8,686 bases of DNA from Bacillota bacterium (GTDB lineage Bacteria > Bacillota > Clostridia > Acetivibrionales > DSM-2933). Numbering within the stretch: the stretch's first letter is position 1; the number at the start of each line of letters is the position of its first letter. Under the pieces are notes generated by a model. It was not told where the DNA came from. It made no database searches and was given only the letters and a program-made list of their open reading frames with translations. This document shows positions 1-7,003 of this stretch, one piece after another. The translations under genes and the position numbers were made by a program. Location of the stretch: the NCBI GenBank assembly GCA_023441845.1, contig JAEZNF010000296.1:1-8686 (forward strand), read 5' to 3'.

Positions 1-1421
1 CCGTTACCCCTGGGATATCTTATCGCGATCGGCCCATTATATGAGGATACCGCAAATTGCAGCAGCTTCTCAAATTCTTCATAATCAGAAGGTGATGCTA
101 TTGTCATATTCGGTATATGATTTAAGAACGATATATCATACAATCCCTGATGTGTTTCTCCATCTTCGCCTACGATACCTGCTCTGTCAATGGCCAGTAC
201 TACATGCAGATTCTGCAGTGCAACATCATGAATAATCTGATCATAAGAACGCTGCAGAAAAGTGGAATATATCGCTACTACCGGTTTTATTCCTGCCTTT
301 GCCAGCCCGGCGGCAAAAGTAACCGCATGCTGTTCGGCAATACCAACATCAAAAAACCGCTCAGGATATTTCTTGGAAAATTCATCAAGACCCGTTCCCA
401 TAGGCATTGCAGCCGTTATCGCAGCCAGTGCTGGTTCAATCGCCGCCATTTGTACCATCTTTTTGCCAAAGACACCAGAATATGTTAAGCCATTATTTGC
501 TTTAGCCTCACCGGTTTCTATCTCAAAAGGTGATATCGCATGAAAAACCTGAGGCTTATTTTCTGCAAAGCTGTAGCCTTTCCCCTTTTGAGTCCGCACA
601 TGGATGAGAACAGGCCCTTTTTGATTTCTGGCATTCGCAAGAACCTTAGAAAGCTCATTTATATCATGCCCATTGATAGGGCCGAGATATTTGAAGCCCA
701 ACTCCTCAAAAATCACTCCAGGCATAACAATATACTTTATCGTGCCCTTTGCTCTGTCAAGAGCGCGTACGGCACTCTTTCCAATGGCGGGAATGCTGTT
801 GAGAAAGGTATCCAGATCCTCCTTTGCCTTTGAATAAATTGGTTGAGTTCTGATCTTGCTCAAATAGCGGGAAAAACCGCCAACATTTTTGCTGATGGAC
901 ATTTCGTTGTCATTGAGAATAATAATTAAGTTATTCGGAGAACGCCCCGCATCATTCAATGCTTCAAAGGACATTCCCCCTGTCATAGCTCCATCTCCAA
1001 TCACGGCCACAACAGAGTAATGCTCCTTCAATATATCTCTGGCTTTTGCCATTCCAAGCGCCGCTGATATGGAAGTGCTGCTGTGACCGGTATTAAAGCA
1101 ATCATATTCACTTTCGCACCCTTTAGGAAAGCCTGAAATACCGCATAACTGCCTCAGTGTATCAAAATGCTCTCTTCTGCCGGTAATAATTTTATGTACA
1201 TAAGACTGATGCCCCACATCCCATATAATTTTATCCTTTGGCGCGTCAAAAACCTTATGTAAAGCAAGCGTCAGTTCAACGACGCCAAGATTGGATGCCA
1301 GATGGCCCCCGATTTCAGACACCTTTTCAATGAGAAAATGCCTTAGCTCATCAGCTAACGCTGTAAGCTGTGCAGTATTCAGTTTTTTGATGTCAGCCAG
1401 TGACATTATCTTATCAAGCAA
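1..1421 (-). CDS. dxs: 1-deoxy-D-xylulose-5-phosphate synthase (C-terminus beyond window)
   Basis: Dxs is a thiamine-diphosphate enzyme that joins pyruvate and glyceraldehyde 3-phosphate to make DXP, the first step of the MEP isoprenoid pathway. The frame is open without a stop for 473 codons and leaves the window at position 1 in the conserved RYPRG stretch. The family is about 620-630 residues, so roughly 150 C-terminal residues (the third, transketolase C-like domain) are missing. Visible hallmarks, counted from the TTG at 1421, are GGHLASNLG (His40), DVGHQ (His71), the ThDP/metal motif GDGAMTGG (from 142) with downstream [21 protein letters not shown], and the second-domain DVGIAEQHA with catalytic Glu363. 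The start is uncertain. The well-spaced ATG at 1430 is followed at once by TAA, so translation must begin at TTG 1421 ([14 protein letters not shown]) or at the internal ATG 1406. The gene lies 23 nt after oapA and is probably cotranscribed with it. Confidence 0.96.
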   Translation of the reverse strand, partial: MLDKIMSLADIKKLNTAQLTALADELRHFLIEKVSEIGGHLASNLGVVELTLALHKVFDAPKDKIIWDVGHQSYVHKIITGRREHFDTLRQLCGISGFPKGCESEYDCFNTGHSSTSISAALGMAKARDILKEHYSVVAVIGDGAMTGGMSFEALNDAGRSPNNLIIILNDNEMSISKNVGGFSRYLSKIRTQPIYSKAKEDLDTFLNSIPAIGKSAVRALDRAKGTIKYIVMPGVIFEELGFKYLGPINGHDINELSKVLANARNQKGPVLIHVRTQKGKGYSFAENKPQVFHAISPFEIETGEAKANNGLTYSGVFGKKMVQMAAIEPALAAITAAMPMGTGLDEFSKKYPERFFDVGIAEQHAVTFAAGLAKAGIKPVVAIYSTFLQRSYDQIIHDVALQNLHVVLAIDRAGIVGEDGETHQGLYDISFLNHIPNMTIASPSDYEEFEKLLQFAVSSYNGPIAIRYPRGN

Positions 1422-1439
1422 ACTTTACATGTTTCCCTT
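1419..1439 (-). promoter_or_regulatory. dxs translation initiation region with AUG-UAA start-stop
   Basis: On the minus strand AAGGG (1439-1435) sits 4 nt before an ATG (1430-1428), which is followed directly by TAA (1427-1425). The dxs frame then continues AGT, TTG, CTT, GAT. The TTG at 1421-1419 is in the same frame but lies 13 nt from the Shine-Dalgarno core, which is long. The layout looks either like a nonsense change at codon 2 of an older ATG start or like a minimal start-stop mini-ORF that tunes reinitiation at TTG. The bases are seen directly; the regulatory role is inference. Confidence 0.45.
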
Positions 1440-1444
1440 CTCTA

Positions 1445-2071
1445 TCATTTTTTAGTTTTACTTTTTCTTTTCCAAAATAATGACCTATCAAGTATAAATT
1501 TCAAGATCACACTAACCTTATATATAATATAATTACTGTTACTGATTGCTATCGTTTTTCCGAGTGCCTTGCCTCCGACAGTGAATGCTGTAATGAGTCC
1601 GGTTACCACCAGTTCGGTGAAAGTAATAGCTTCTTTGTTTCCAACAATTCTGATGACAATGTAGGCTCCGGCAGCTCCGCTGATGATACCGCAGATATCT
1701 CCAACAACATCATTACATACATTTGACACCTTGTCGGCATTGCGAATCAGCTTAATGGACTGTTTTGCTGCATAGAGCTTTCGGGAAGCCATTGCATGAA
1801 AAGGTGTCTCGTCAGCTGCAGTAACCGCTGTTCCTATAATATCAAAGATAATATTTACCAAAATAATTAGAAAAATAACAAGAAATGCCGTTATGATATC
1901 GGCTTCCTTTAAAACGTTGGAAGAAGCGATGGTTAATATGGTTGATATGAAAAAGGAGACAACGGTTATGGTTAACGTCCAGATCGTATTGTTTTTTTTC
2001 GAACCGGATACGGGACTTTGCTTGAATTTCACTTTTTTCTCGTCAACCGGATGCTTGTAACGGCCATCCAC
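1445..2071 (-). CDS. oapA: OapA, OLE RNA-associated DUF21-like membrane protein
   Basis: This 208-residue integral membrane protein is probably OapA, the partner that brings OLE RNA to the membrane as a dimer. Four hydrophobic segments are visible at about 29-50, 60-82, 120-145 and 150-172. They are flanked by a basic N-terminus and a KRKSKTKK tail, suitable for RNA contact. Residues 80-136 (GTAVTAADETP to NADKVSNVCND and SGAAGA) resemble the DUF21 (CorB/CNNM) membrane domain. There are no CBS domains, so a CorB-type transporter label would be misleading. Asp113 and Asn120 have the same 7-residue spacing as Asp104 and Asn111, the pair that I recall being altered in the inactive H. halodurans OapA mutant. 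The start is GTG at 2071, with GGAGG at 2084-2080 and an 8-nt spacer. The gene lies just downstream of the OLE block and upstream of dxs, the usual OLE arrangement. The name rests mainly on context, length and topology. Confidence 0.85.
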   Translation of the reverse strand: MDGRYKHPVDEKKVKFKQSPVSGSKKNNTIWTLTITVVSFFISTILTIASSNVLKEADIITAFLVIFLIILVNIIFDIIGTAVTAADETPFHAMASRKLYAAKQSIKLIRNADKVSNVCNDVVGDICGIISGAAGAYIVIRIVGNKEAITFTELVVTGLITAFTVGGKALGKTIAISNSNYIIYKVSVILKFILDRSLFWKRKSKTKK

Positions 2072-2100
2072 TATAGAAACCTCCGAAATTTATTAATTAT

Positions 2101-2123
2101 AAGGGGACACAATGTGCCCCCTT
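2101..2123 (-). terminator. 3'-bounding hairpin of OLE RNA, upstream of oapA
   Basis: The minus strand carries AAGGGGGCAC, loop AUU, GUGUCCCCUU: a 10-bp stem with one G-U pair. It is followed by AU-rich UAUAAUUAAUAAA rather than a clean U-run. It could be a leaky terminator, a processing or stability hairpin for the OLE 3' end, or both. The oapA ribosome site (GGAGG, 2084-2080) is 16 nt further on, so oapA is presumably expressed by read-through or after processing. Confidence 0.6.
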
Positions 2124-2778
2124 AATTTACAGGTGGTAATATGCTGAGTAAATTTTGCGGCTTAGGTCAGGCAGGATTTCCCCCGGTAATACTGAAATGT
2201 CGCCAAAACAGCGGTTTCCCTTTAAATCACCGACCGCGGCGTTACCGCTGACGGAGCCTGATTACCACTTAGTCCACACTGCAATCCCCATCATATTTCC
2301 TTCAGAACAGTCTAGGAGTTTTCCTCAACAGCCTGTCCGTTTCCTAGCCTCTTTTGCAAATAAGGTTTCAATCAGCGATAATGCGCTCATACCGGCCAGT
2401 AATCGTGCATCTGATCCATTATCCACCATATTCACTCAAGGCAGGCTACACTGTTCACAGCATCGAATGATACCGCCTAACAGGTTTAATCCCTGCTCGT
2501 GGTCGAAGTGCACCGCTGCTTCAATATTTTCCACAGCAATGTCCAATCTTCCAAAAGTCAAGGTCTCCACGGTAGAGGGGTCAACGCCTGCATGCCATTG
2601 CAGATCGCCCCTAAACCTTAACTCCCAGCATCAGCCCACCACTGGGCGTAACAAGCCGACACAAGGAACTTCATCGATGTGCCCTTAAACGGATTTTTAG
2701 GCCCGTCTTCAGAAGCGGTAGTACTGACTAGAATACTGCACCACCTTGTTTCATCAGCAAGTCAAAACTATATTTCCT
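2101..2778 (-). ncRNA. ole: OLE RNA (ornate, large, extremophilic non-coding RNA)
   Basis: OLE RNA is a structured bacterial RNA of roughly 600-700 nt that forms a membrane ribonucleoprotein with OapA, and with OapB and OapC encoded elsewhere. This block is about 678 nt and lies between ispA and oapA-dxs, the characteristic OLE position. It has no minus-strand ORF, is richer in GC than its neighbours, follows its own extended -10 promoter and ends in a strong hairpin. Helices I can draw on the minus strand include: 2745-2717 (8 bp, GGUGGUGC with GUACUACC, two G-U pairs); 2611-2577 (GGGG/CCCC enclosing CUGCA/UGCAG); 2495-2481 (CAGG/CCUG); 2387-2374 (AGCG/CGCU); 2347-2312 (CUAGG/CCUAG); a possible long-range UCAGGC (2261-2256) with GCCUGA (2172-2167); and 2123-2101. 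A GUAA tetraloop on GCG/CGC near 2248-2239 competes with a GCGG/CCGC pairing. I identified the class from synteny, size and structure, not from an alignment. Confidence 0.9.
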
Positions 2779-2786
2779 GAATAAAA

Positions 2787-2795
2787 ATTATAGCA
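2787..2795 (-). promoter_or_regulatory. Extended -10 promoter for OLE RNA
   Basis: On the minus strand TGC-TATAAT (2795-2787) is a perfect extended -10 element. No good -35 is present; the hexamer 17 nt upstream is TTTAAT, matching the consensus at 3 of 6 positions, which is tolerable with an extended -10. Transcription would begin near 2782-2778 and give an RNA of about 680 nt ending at the 2123-2101 hairpin. The 128 bases between this promoter and the ispA stop (2923-2796) are AT-rich, without a gene or convincing terminator, so read-through from ispA is also possible. Confidence 0.6.
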
Positions 2796-2923
2796 CATAT
2801 ACCTTAACGATTAAAGGATAACATTATCTTGAATTAAACTCAAAATAAGCAGGATTCCTCTATTATTAACCGATATCAGCTTTATGCTCATAGATGCATG
2901 TCTTGTTTTAGCATTAAGCATTA

Positions 2924-3814
2924 TCAGTTATTCCGGCTTCCAATATATACTGCCAGCTGTTTGAGGAATTCCGACCTTTCACCAAACTTACCTATATTTT
3001 CTACCGCACCGGTTATATACTCCTCCAGCATTTTCCTGGATTGTTCAAGGCCAAACAGGGTGATAAATGTAGATTTTTTATTTGATTCATCACTTCCGCA
3101 GTTTTTACCCATTGTGGCAAGACTTCCCTCAACATCCAGGATGTCATCCTTAATTTGAAACGCCAAACCTATTTTTTCTGAATATTCGGTAAGATAAGCC
3201 AATTCTTGTTTGCCTGCACCGCATATAACACCGGAAGACAGCACTGGCGCCTTTATCAGCGCTCCCGTTTTACATTTATGCATATAAAGAAGTTGGTCCT
3301 CCAAAATCTCTTTTCCCTCAGACTCCAGATCAACTACCTGTCCGCCTATCATCCCTGATGTGCCCGAAGCTTTTGATATTATCTCCATTGCTTTTACCTT
3401 TGCTTCAATATCGGTATTATTTTTCAATGTATGCTTTAGCATTATCTCAAAAGCAAAGTTCAAAAGCGCATCACCCGCCAGAACAGCAATTGCCTCGCCA
3501 AATACTTTGTGGTTGGTAAGTTTGCCTCTCCTGTAGTCATCATTATCCATTGCCGGCAAATCATCGTATATCAAAGAATATGTATGAATCATTTCAATTG
3601 CGCAAGCGTAAGGCACAACCTCATCCAAATCGCCTTCAAGCATATCGCAAACCGCCAGTGACAAGACTGGCCTTATCCGCTTCCCACCAGCCATAAGACT
3701 ATATATCATAGCATCATAGATGGTTTTCTCGGGAGCATCCCAGGAATGCAAGTTTTCTTCCAAAAACTTGTTTATTTTATTCAAATAGCTGCTGTATTTA
3801 GATTCAAAATCCAT
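2924..3814 (-). CDS. ispA: Farnesyl diphosphate synthase (geranyltranstransferase)
   Basis: This short-chain trans-prenyltransferase condenses IPP with DMAPP and then GPP to give FPP, the precursor of polyprenyl carriers and quinones. The protein is 296 residues, typical for IspA. The first Asp-rich motif is D84-D85-L-P-A-M-D90, preceded by HTYSLIY as in bacterial FPP synthases. The second is K222-D223-D224-I-L-D227. GGKRIRP (43-49) and GGQVVDL (157-163) are the other family signatures. The ATG at 3814 is chosen because GGAGG (3825-3821) lies 6 nt upstream and the xseB stop ends 1 nt before it. A longer in-frame ATG at 3871 would run back inside xseB and has no such support. The gene is tightly coupled to xseA-xseB. 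Downstream lie OLE RNA, oapA and dxs, so isoprenoid genes flank the RNA. Confidence 0.96.
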   Translation of the reverse strand: MDFESKYSSYLNKINKFLEENLHSWDAPEKTIYDAMIYSLMAGGKRIRPVLSLAVCDMLEGDLDEVVPYACAIEMIHTYSLIYDDLPAMDNDDYRRGKLTNHKVFGEAIAVLAGDALLNFAFEIMLKHTLKNNTDIEAKVKAMEIISKASGTSGMIGGQVVDLESEGKEILEDQLLYMHKCKTGALIKAPVLSSGVICGAGKQELAYLTEYSEKIGLAFQIKDDILDVEGSLATMGKNCGSDESNKKSTFITLFGLEQSRKMLEEYITGAVENIGKFGERSEFLKQLAVYIGSRNN

Positions 3815-3815
3815 C

Positions 3816-4052
3816 CTATACCTCCGGAATATTAACTGGTTTTTCTTTAATTTCACCTTTTTCATTCTCAATTAAAACCGTTATCTTTTTTTCTGCTTCG
3901 TCAAGTTTCTTACTACAATACCTTGATAGCTCTACTCCTTTTTGGAAAGCTTCCATGGATTCTTCCAGTGATAACTCCCCTCTTTCAAGCCTGTCTACAA
4001 TATATTCAAGTTCTGAAATGGCTTCTTCAAAATTCTTTTTTTCCTTACTCAT
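3816..4052 (-). CDS. xseB: Exodeoxyribonuclease VII small subunit
   Basis: XseB is the small helical subunit that binds the C-terminal helices of XseA; the complex degrades single-stranded DNA to oligonucleotides in the cytoplasm. The 78-residue product starts MSKEKKNFEEAI and carries the family pattern LE.IV..LE.GELSLEES, F..GVEL and LDEAEKKI, which forms a helical hairpin. The tail is short and charged. The ATG at 4052 is preferred over one at 4082 because AAGGAGG (core 4062-4058) lies 5 nt upstream; the longer version would overlap the xseA 3' end. The gap from the xseA stop is 11 nt, and ispA begins 1 nt after the xseB stop, so xseA-xseB-ispA form one translationally coupled unit. Confidence 0.95.
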   Translation of the reverse strand: MSKEKKNFEEAISELEYIVDRLERGELSLEESMEAFQKGVELSRYCSKKLDEAEKKITVLIENEKGEIKEKPVNIPEV

Positions 4053-4063
4053 AATATCCTCCT

Positions 4064-5257
4064 TCACCCTTTTACAACGCAATCAATCTTACCGTCAGCC
4101 ACATTTATCTCGATTTCATCCCCAACAGCAACATTATTTACGGATTTTATCAAAGTACCGTTCTTTTTCAGTTTTACCACACTGTAGCCTCTGGCTAAAA
4201 CAGTGAGAGGACTTAATGTATCAAGCTTTCCGGCCAGCATGGCAAGTCTCGCTCGTGCTGCTTCGTTAGTTTTCCGCAATTCTCTTAACATACTTCTATC
4301 CAATAAATCCAATCTCATTCTCTCTTGATATACCTTGTTATACGGCTGTTGGAATGCAATACTTTTTCCTAGCCTCTCCAATCTGCTCCTTTGCTTAATT
4401 GTACTATTCCTTAGAGCATTTTCAAGGCGGTTGTTTAAAACAACCAGTGTGTTTTTCAATATGCTTTTTTCCGGAATTACTATTTCTGCTGCTGCTGACG
4501 GAGTTGGTGCACGCTTATCTGCAACAAAATCCGCTATCGTGTAGTCAGTTTCATGTCCTACAGCGGAAATAACGGGTATCCTTGAGCTAAAAATACTTCT
4601 TGCAACAATTTCTTCATTGAAGGCCCACAGTTCCTCCAATGATCCCCCGCCGCGTGCAAGTATAATTACGTCAACACACTTAAGTTCGTTTAATTTTTTT
4701 ATGGCTCCGGCTATCTCTTTTGATGCATTTTCTCCCTGTACGGCAACAGGAAATATCTTTATATAGATGTTGGAAAACCTTCTATCCAGCACATTCAATA
4801 TATCCTTTATAACAGCACCTGTAGAAGAAGTTACAACCCCGATTGAGCCCGGTAAAAAAGGAAGCTTCTTTTTGTGTTCCTCATCAAACAGCCCTTCTTC
4901 GTGAAGTCTCTTTTTGAGCTGTTCAAAGGCCATGTGCAGAGCGCCAATACCGTCAGGCTGCATAATTTCGGCATACAACTGATACTGTCCATCCCTTTCA
5001 AACACCGACACATACCCTTTTATTAACACTTTCATACCGTTTTCGGGAGCAAACTTCAAATTATCGCAGTTTGTTTTAAACATGACACATTTCAAAAGGC
5101 TTGTTTCATCCTTTATAGTAAAATACATATGCCCCGAATAATGGTGCTTGAAATTGGAAATCTCACCCCTAACCCATAGATTGGACAAAATAATGTCATT
5201 GCATAGAATTTCTTTTATATATTTGTTTATTTCCGAAACTGTCGGTATGTACCGCAT
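4064..5257 (-). CDS. xseA: Exodeoxyribonuclease VII large subunit
   Basis: XseA is the catalytic subunit of exonuclease VII, a metal-independent single-strand nuclease. The 397-residue protein has an N-terminal OB-fold for DNA binding (about 20-100, with LWVRGEISNFKHHYSGH) and then the catalytic domain. The catalytic part shows GVVTSSTGAVIKDI (140-153), ARGGGSLEELWAFN (201-214) and PVISAVGHETD (228-238), followed by ADKRAPTPSAAAE (246-258). A charged helical stretch (about 265-345) for binding XseB and a small C-terminal beta domain (LARGYSVV to VKG) complete it. Length is at the short end of the usual range of about 400-460. ATG 5257 has GGAGG (5266-5262) 4 nt upstream. A terminator-like hairpin separates it from nusB, and a promoter candidate lies between, so it may start a new transcription unit. 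Confidence 0.97.
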   Translation of the reverse strand: MRYIPTVSEINKYIKEILCNDIILSNLWVRGEISNFKHHYSGHMYFTIKDETSLLKCVMFKTNCDNLKFAPENGMKVLIKGYVSVFERDGQYQLYAEIMQPDGIGALHMAFEQLKKRLHEEGLFDEEHKKKLPFLPGSIGVVTSSTGAVIKDILNVLDRRFSNIYIKIFPVAVQGENASKEIAGAIKKLNELKCVDVIILARGGGSLEELWAFNEEIVARSIFSSRIPVISAVGHETDYTIADFVADKRAPTPSAAAEIVIPEKSILKNTLVVLNNRLENALRNSTIKQRSRLERLGKSIAFQQPYNKVYQERMRLDLLDRSMLRELRKTNEAARARLAMLAGKLDTLSPLTVLARGYSVVKLKKNGTLIKSVNNVAVGDEIEINVADGKIDCVVKG

Positions 5258-5356
5258 ATTTCCTCCAAAAATCCATCGATACTTTTATGCAAAAGTTAAA
5301 TTGGCAACCAAATTGAACGCGATAAAGATTTTACATCGCACTTCAATTTCCTTAAT

Positions 5357-5384
5357 AAAATATCACGGAAATTTAGTTTTTCAA
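5357..5384 (-). promoter_or_regulatory. Candidate promoter for xseA-xseB-ispA
   Basis: On the minus strand TTGAAA (5384-5379) and TATTTT (5362-5357) are separated by 16 nt, with TGA just before the -10 giving an extended -10. The leader to xseA would be about 90-100 nt. The match is moderate (-35 at 5 of 6 and -10 at 4 of 6 consensus positions) in an AT-rich spacer where chance matches are common. Its place just after the nusB hairpin supports it. Confidence 0.4.
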
Positions 5385-5418
5385 TGTGAAATCATTTTCG
5401 TGATTTGTATAATATAAA

Positions 5419-5457
5419 TTAACACACTGCCTTAAAACAAAAAGGCAAGTGTGTTAA
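5419..5457 (-). terminator. Terminator-like hairpin after nusB
   Basis: The minus strand reads UUAACACAC, a bulged U, UGCCUU, an 8-nt U-rich loop, AAGGCA, GUGUGUUAA: 15 bp with one bulge. It starts 18 nt after the nusB stop and is followed by UUUAUAUUAUAC, a weak U-rich tail. The plus strand has a better U6 tract just outside the stem, so the element may block transcription in both directions. It probably ends or attenuates transcription from nusB before xseA. Confidence 0.65.
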
Positions 5458-5474
5458 TAATTTTTTAAATAAAT

Positions 5475-5900
5475 TTACTCTTTTAAACCTTCTGCCGACA
5501 CTTCAATAAGTTTTGAAACCTTGCCAAGTATTCCGTTGATGAAAGCCCCGGCTTCTTCACCGCTGTATTTTTTAGCCAGCTCAACGGCTTCGTTTATAGA
5601 AACATTAAATGGAATATCTTTGCGGAAACTGATTTCGTAGATACTCAACCTTAAAATGGATAGGTCAACTTTTGAAATCCTGTTTATTTTCCAACCCTTT
5701 GAATGATTTTCTATAAGCCTGTCAATATACTCAAGGCTGCCGGACACTCCCTCAACAACCTCATTAATATACTGCTTGTCGTTATCCGAAAACTCACCTT
5801 CATCCAACACAGCTTCTATCTGCTGCTCCCTATCGTCTTTCTGAACTTCCAACTGGTATAAGAGCTTCATTGCAGACTCTCTGGATGCTCTCCGTCCCAT
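5475..5900 (-). CDS. nusB: Transcription antitermination factor NusB
   Basis: NusB binds NusE (S10) and boxA RNA to form the antitermination complex needed for full-length rRNA transcription. The 141-residue protein is all-helical and of normal length. It has the typical N-terminus MGRRASRESAMKLLYQLE and the conserved C-terminal block PFNVSINEAVELAKKY through FINGILGKV (97-128), which includes the Asn-Glu-Ala-Val signature. ATG 5900 has GGAGG (5914-5910) with a 9-nt spacer. It follows the DUF2273 gene after 174 nt that contain a long imperfect hairpin, and precedes xseA. In many Firmicutes folD sits between nusB and xseA; here it does not. Confidence 0.96.
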   Translation of the reverse strand: MGRRASRESAMKLLYQLEVQKDDREQQIEAVLDEGEFSDNDKQYINEVVEGVSGSLEYIDRLIENHSKGWKINRISKVDLSILRLSIYEISFRKDIPFNVSINEAVELAKKYSGEEAGAFINGILGKVSKLIEVSAEGLKE

Positions 5901-5996
5901 TAAATAATACCTCCAAATAATATCGTTTATGGATAAAACTATCCTTTATTATTACCATATAAATACTTATAGATAATCACTTTATAATTGAATTTA

Positions 5997-6043
5997 TTAA
6001 GTAGCCAAAAATCATTAAGGTACCGCTATTTTTCGCTACTTAA
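5997..6043 (-). terminator. Long inverted repeat between DUF2273 gene and nusB
   Basis: Perfect 9-bp arms (UUAAGUAGC with GCUACUUAA) continue after one G-G mismatch into 6 more A-U pairs (AAAAAU with AUUUUU), enclosing a 15-nt loop. No long U-run follows on the minus strand. It may be a weak or bidirectional terminator or an RNA processing site that separates the amaP-DUF2273 transcript from nusB. The structure is seen directly; the role is inferred. Confidence 0.4.
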
Positions 6044-6074
6044 TATTTTAAGGTTTAAAGTTGTTTATCTTTAA

Positions 6075-6305
6075 TCACCTGTATGTCCCCGGCGGTAAAA
6101 TCCGTTCAAACAGTTTTTTTATGTACTCTTTGTCGCTGGTTATTATTTTACCAATATAATATCCTAAAGCCATGCATATTACAATAAAAAGAACTTTAAA
6201 AAATCCAAGTATGAGTACCATTATTGCAATAAAAAGGCCTGCAACAGCTCCATTTACTCCGCCGCGGTGGGATTTATAAAAGCTTTTCAAAAAGTCCTTG
6301 TCCAT
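6075..6305 (-). CDS. DUF2273 small membrane protein
   Basis: This 76-residue protein belongs to the small DUF2273 family, usually encoded beside amaP and Asp23 genes and thought to be part of the Asp23 membrane-anchoring cluster. It has a charged start (MDKDFLKSFYKSHRGG), a Gly-rich hydrophobic core of one hairpin or two membrane segments (about 16-56, ending in MALGYYIGKII) and a charged tail ending LPPGTYR. The start at 6305 is preferred over the ATG at 6320 because GGAGG (6318-6314) lies 8 nt upstream of 6305 and overlaps the upstream ATG. It begins 16 nt after the amaP stop, so the two are surely cotranscribed. Biochemical function is not known to me. Confidence 0.85.
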   Translation of the reverse strand: MDKDFLKSFYKSHRGGVNGAVAGLFIAIMVLILGFFKVLFIVICMALGYYIGKIITSDKEYIKKLFERILPPGTYR

Positions 6306-6321
6306 TGTACCGACCTCCATA

Positions 6322-6873
6322 TTATTCTACTCTGGACTTGTTATACCCGGCAAAAATATTATCAACTATGACTTTTACTTCGTTTACCTTTATACCTGAT
6401 GTTTCTTCAACCGTCTTTTTGACTCTAACCTGAATATCCTCCGAGAGAGTAGGTATATTAACGTCAGACATGACAACAGCCCTTACCACTATTGTAACAC
6501 CTTCAAGGCTTTTATATACATATGCCCTGGTTTCCTTAATACCACTCAGCCTTTTAGATGCTGCAAGTGCAATAGTCTCAATAGAATTCAAAGAAATTTT
6601 AATCTCACCAATTTCAGTAAACTTGCTTATGGACTTCCTTTCTTTGTCATCTCTGATTCCCGACAAAAGAAAGGTAACACTAACACCTAAAAACAATACT
6701 TCCAGAATAAACAAAAAGGCTTTATAGCCTGTATTGACTAAAACAGTTGTCGAGATATACTCTGAAATATTATCAAATGTAGCCGGGCTGAATGTAACAA
6801 AAATAAGAATCATTGCCACAAGGGTTAAAATTAAAGAATATATAGCCAGTAAAAATCTCTTAAAGCTGTTCAT
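6322..6873 (-). CDS. amaP: AmaP, Asp23 membrane-anchoring protein
   Basis: AmaP anchors Asp23 to the membrane in Gram-positive bacteria and is linked to cell-envelope homeostasis. The 183-residue protein has two N-terminal membrane segments (about 7-28 and 50-72). A cytoplasmic Asp23/Gls24-like domain (about 78-175) follows, with the family features SIETIALAASKRLSGI, a beta-rich RAYVYKSLEGVTIVVRAVV and EDIQVRVKKTVEETSGIKVNEVKV. ATG 6873 has GGAGG (6887-6883) with a 9-nt spacer. It is followed directly by the DUF2273 gene. The 257-nt upstream gap contains two TATAAT hexamers but no clear -35, so its promoter is not settled; the asp23 terminator lies at the far end of that gap. Confidence 0.88.
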   Translation of the reverse strand: MNSFKRFLLAIYSLILTLVAMILIFVTFSPATFDNISEYISTTVLVNTGYKAFLFILEVLFLGVSVTFLLSGIRDDKERKSISKFTEIGEIKISLNSIETIALAASKRLSGIKETRAYVYKSLEGVTIVVRAVVMSDVNIPTLSEDIQVRVKKTVEETSGIKVNEVKVIVDNIFAGYNKSRVE

Positions 6874-7003
6874 ACATTTATGCCTCCTCTTTAGTTTATT
6901 AAGATTATATTTACTGCTTGATGCCGCATAACATATAGCTAATTATAAACAATTAATGAATCATTATACTCATTTTACATACCAACATTATATTTGATTT
7001 TAT

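Noticed and set aside
150..833. Plus-strand open frames over the dxs region
   Set aside because: They are shadows of dxs, whose minus-strand frame is continuous and carries all family motifs.
2155..2688. Plus-strand open frame of 177 codons across the ispA-oapA gap
   Set aside because: It is antisense to the OLE block, starts at TTG without a suitably spaced ribosome site, has Pro/Ser/Thr-rich composition with no recognisable domain, and opposes every other gene. It is an accident of a structured, stop-poor RNA gene.
3815..3871. Longer ispA start at 3871
   Set aside because: It would lie inside xseB and lacks a ribosome site, whereas ATG 3814 has GGAGG 6 nt upstream and aligns with IspA N-termini.
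4053..4082. Longer xseB start at 4082
   Set aside because: It overlaps the xseA 3' end; ATG 4052 has AAGGAGG at ideal spacing and gives the usual length.
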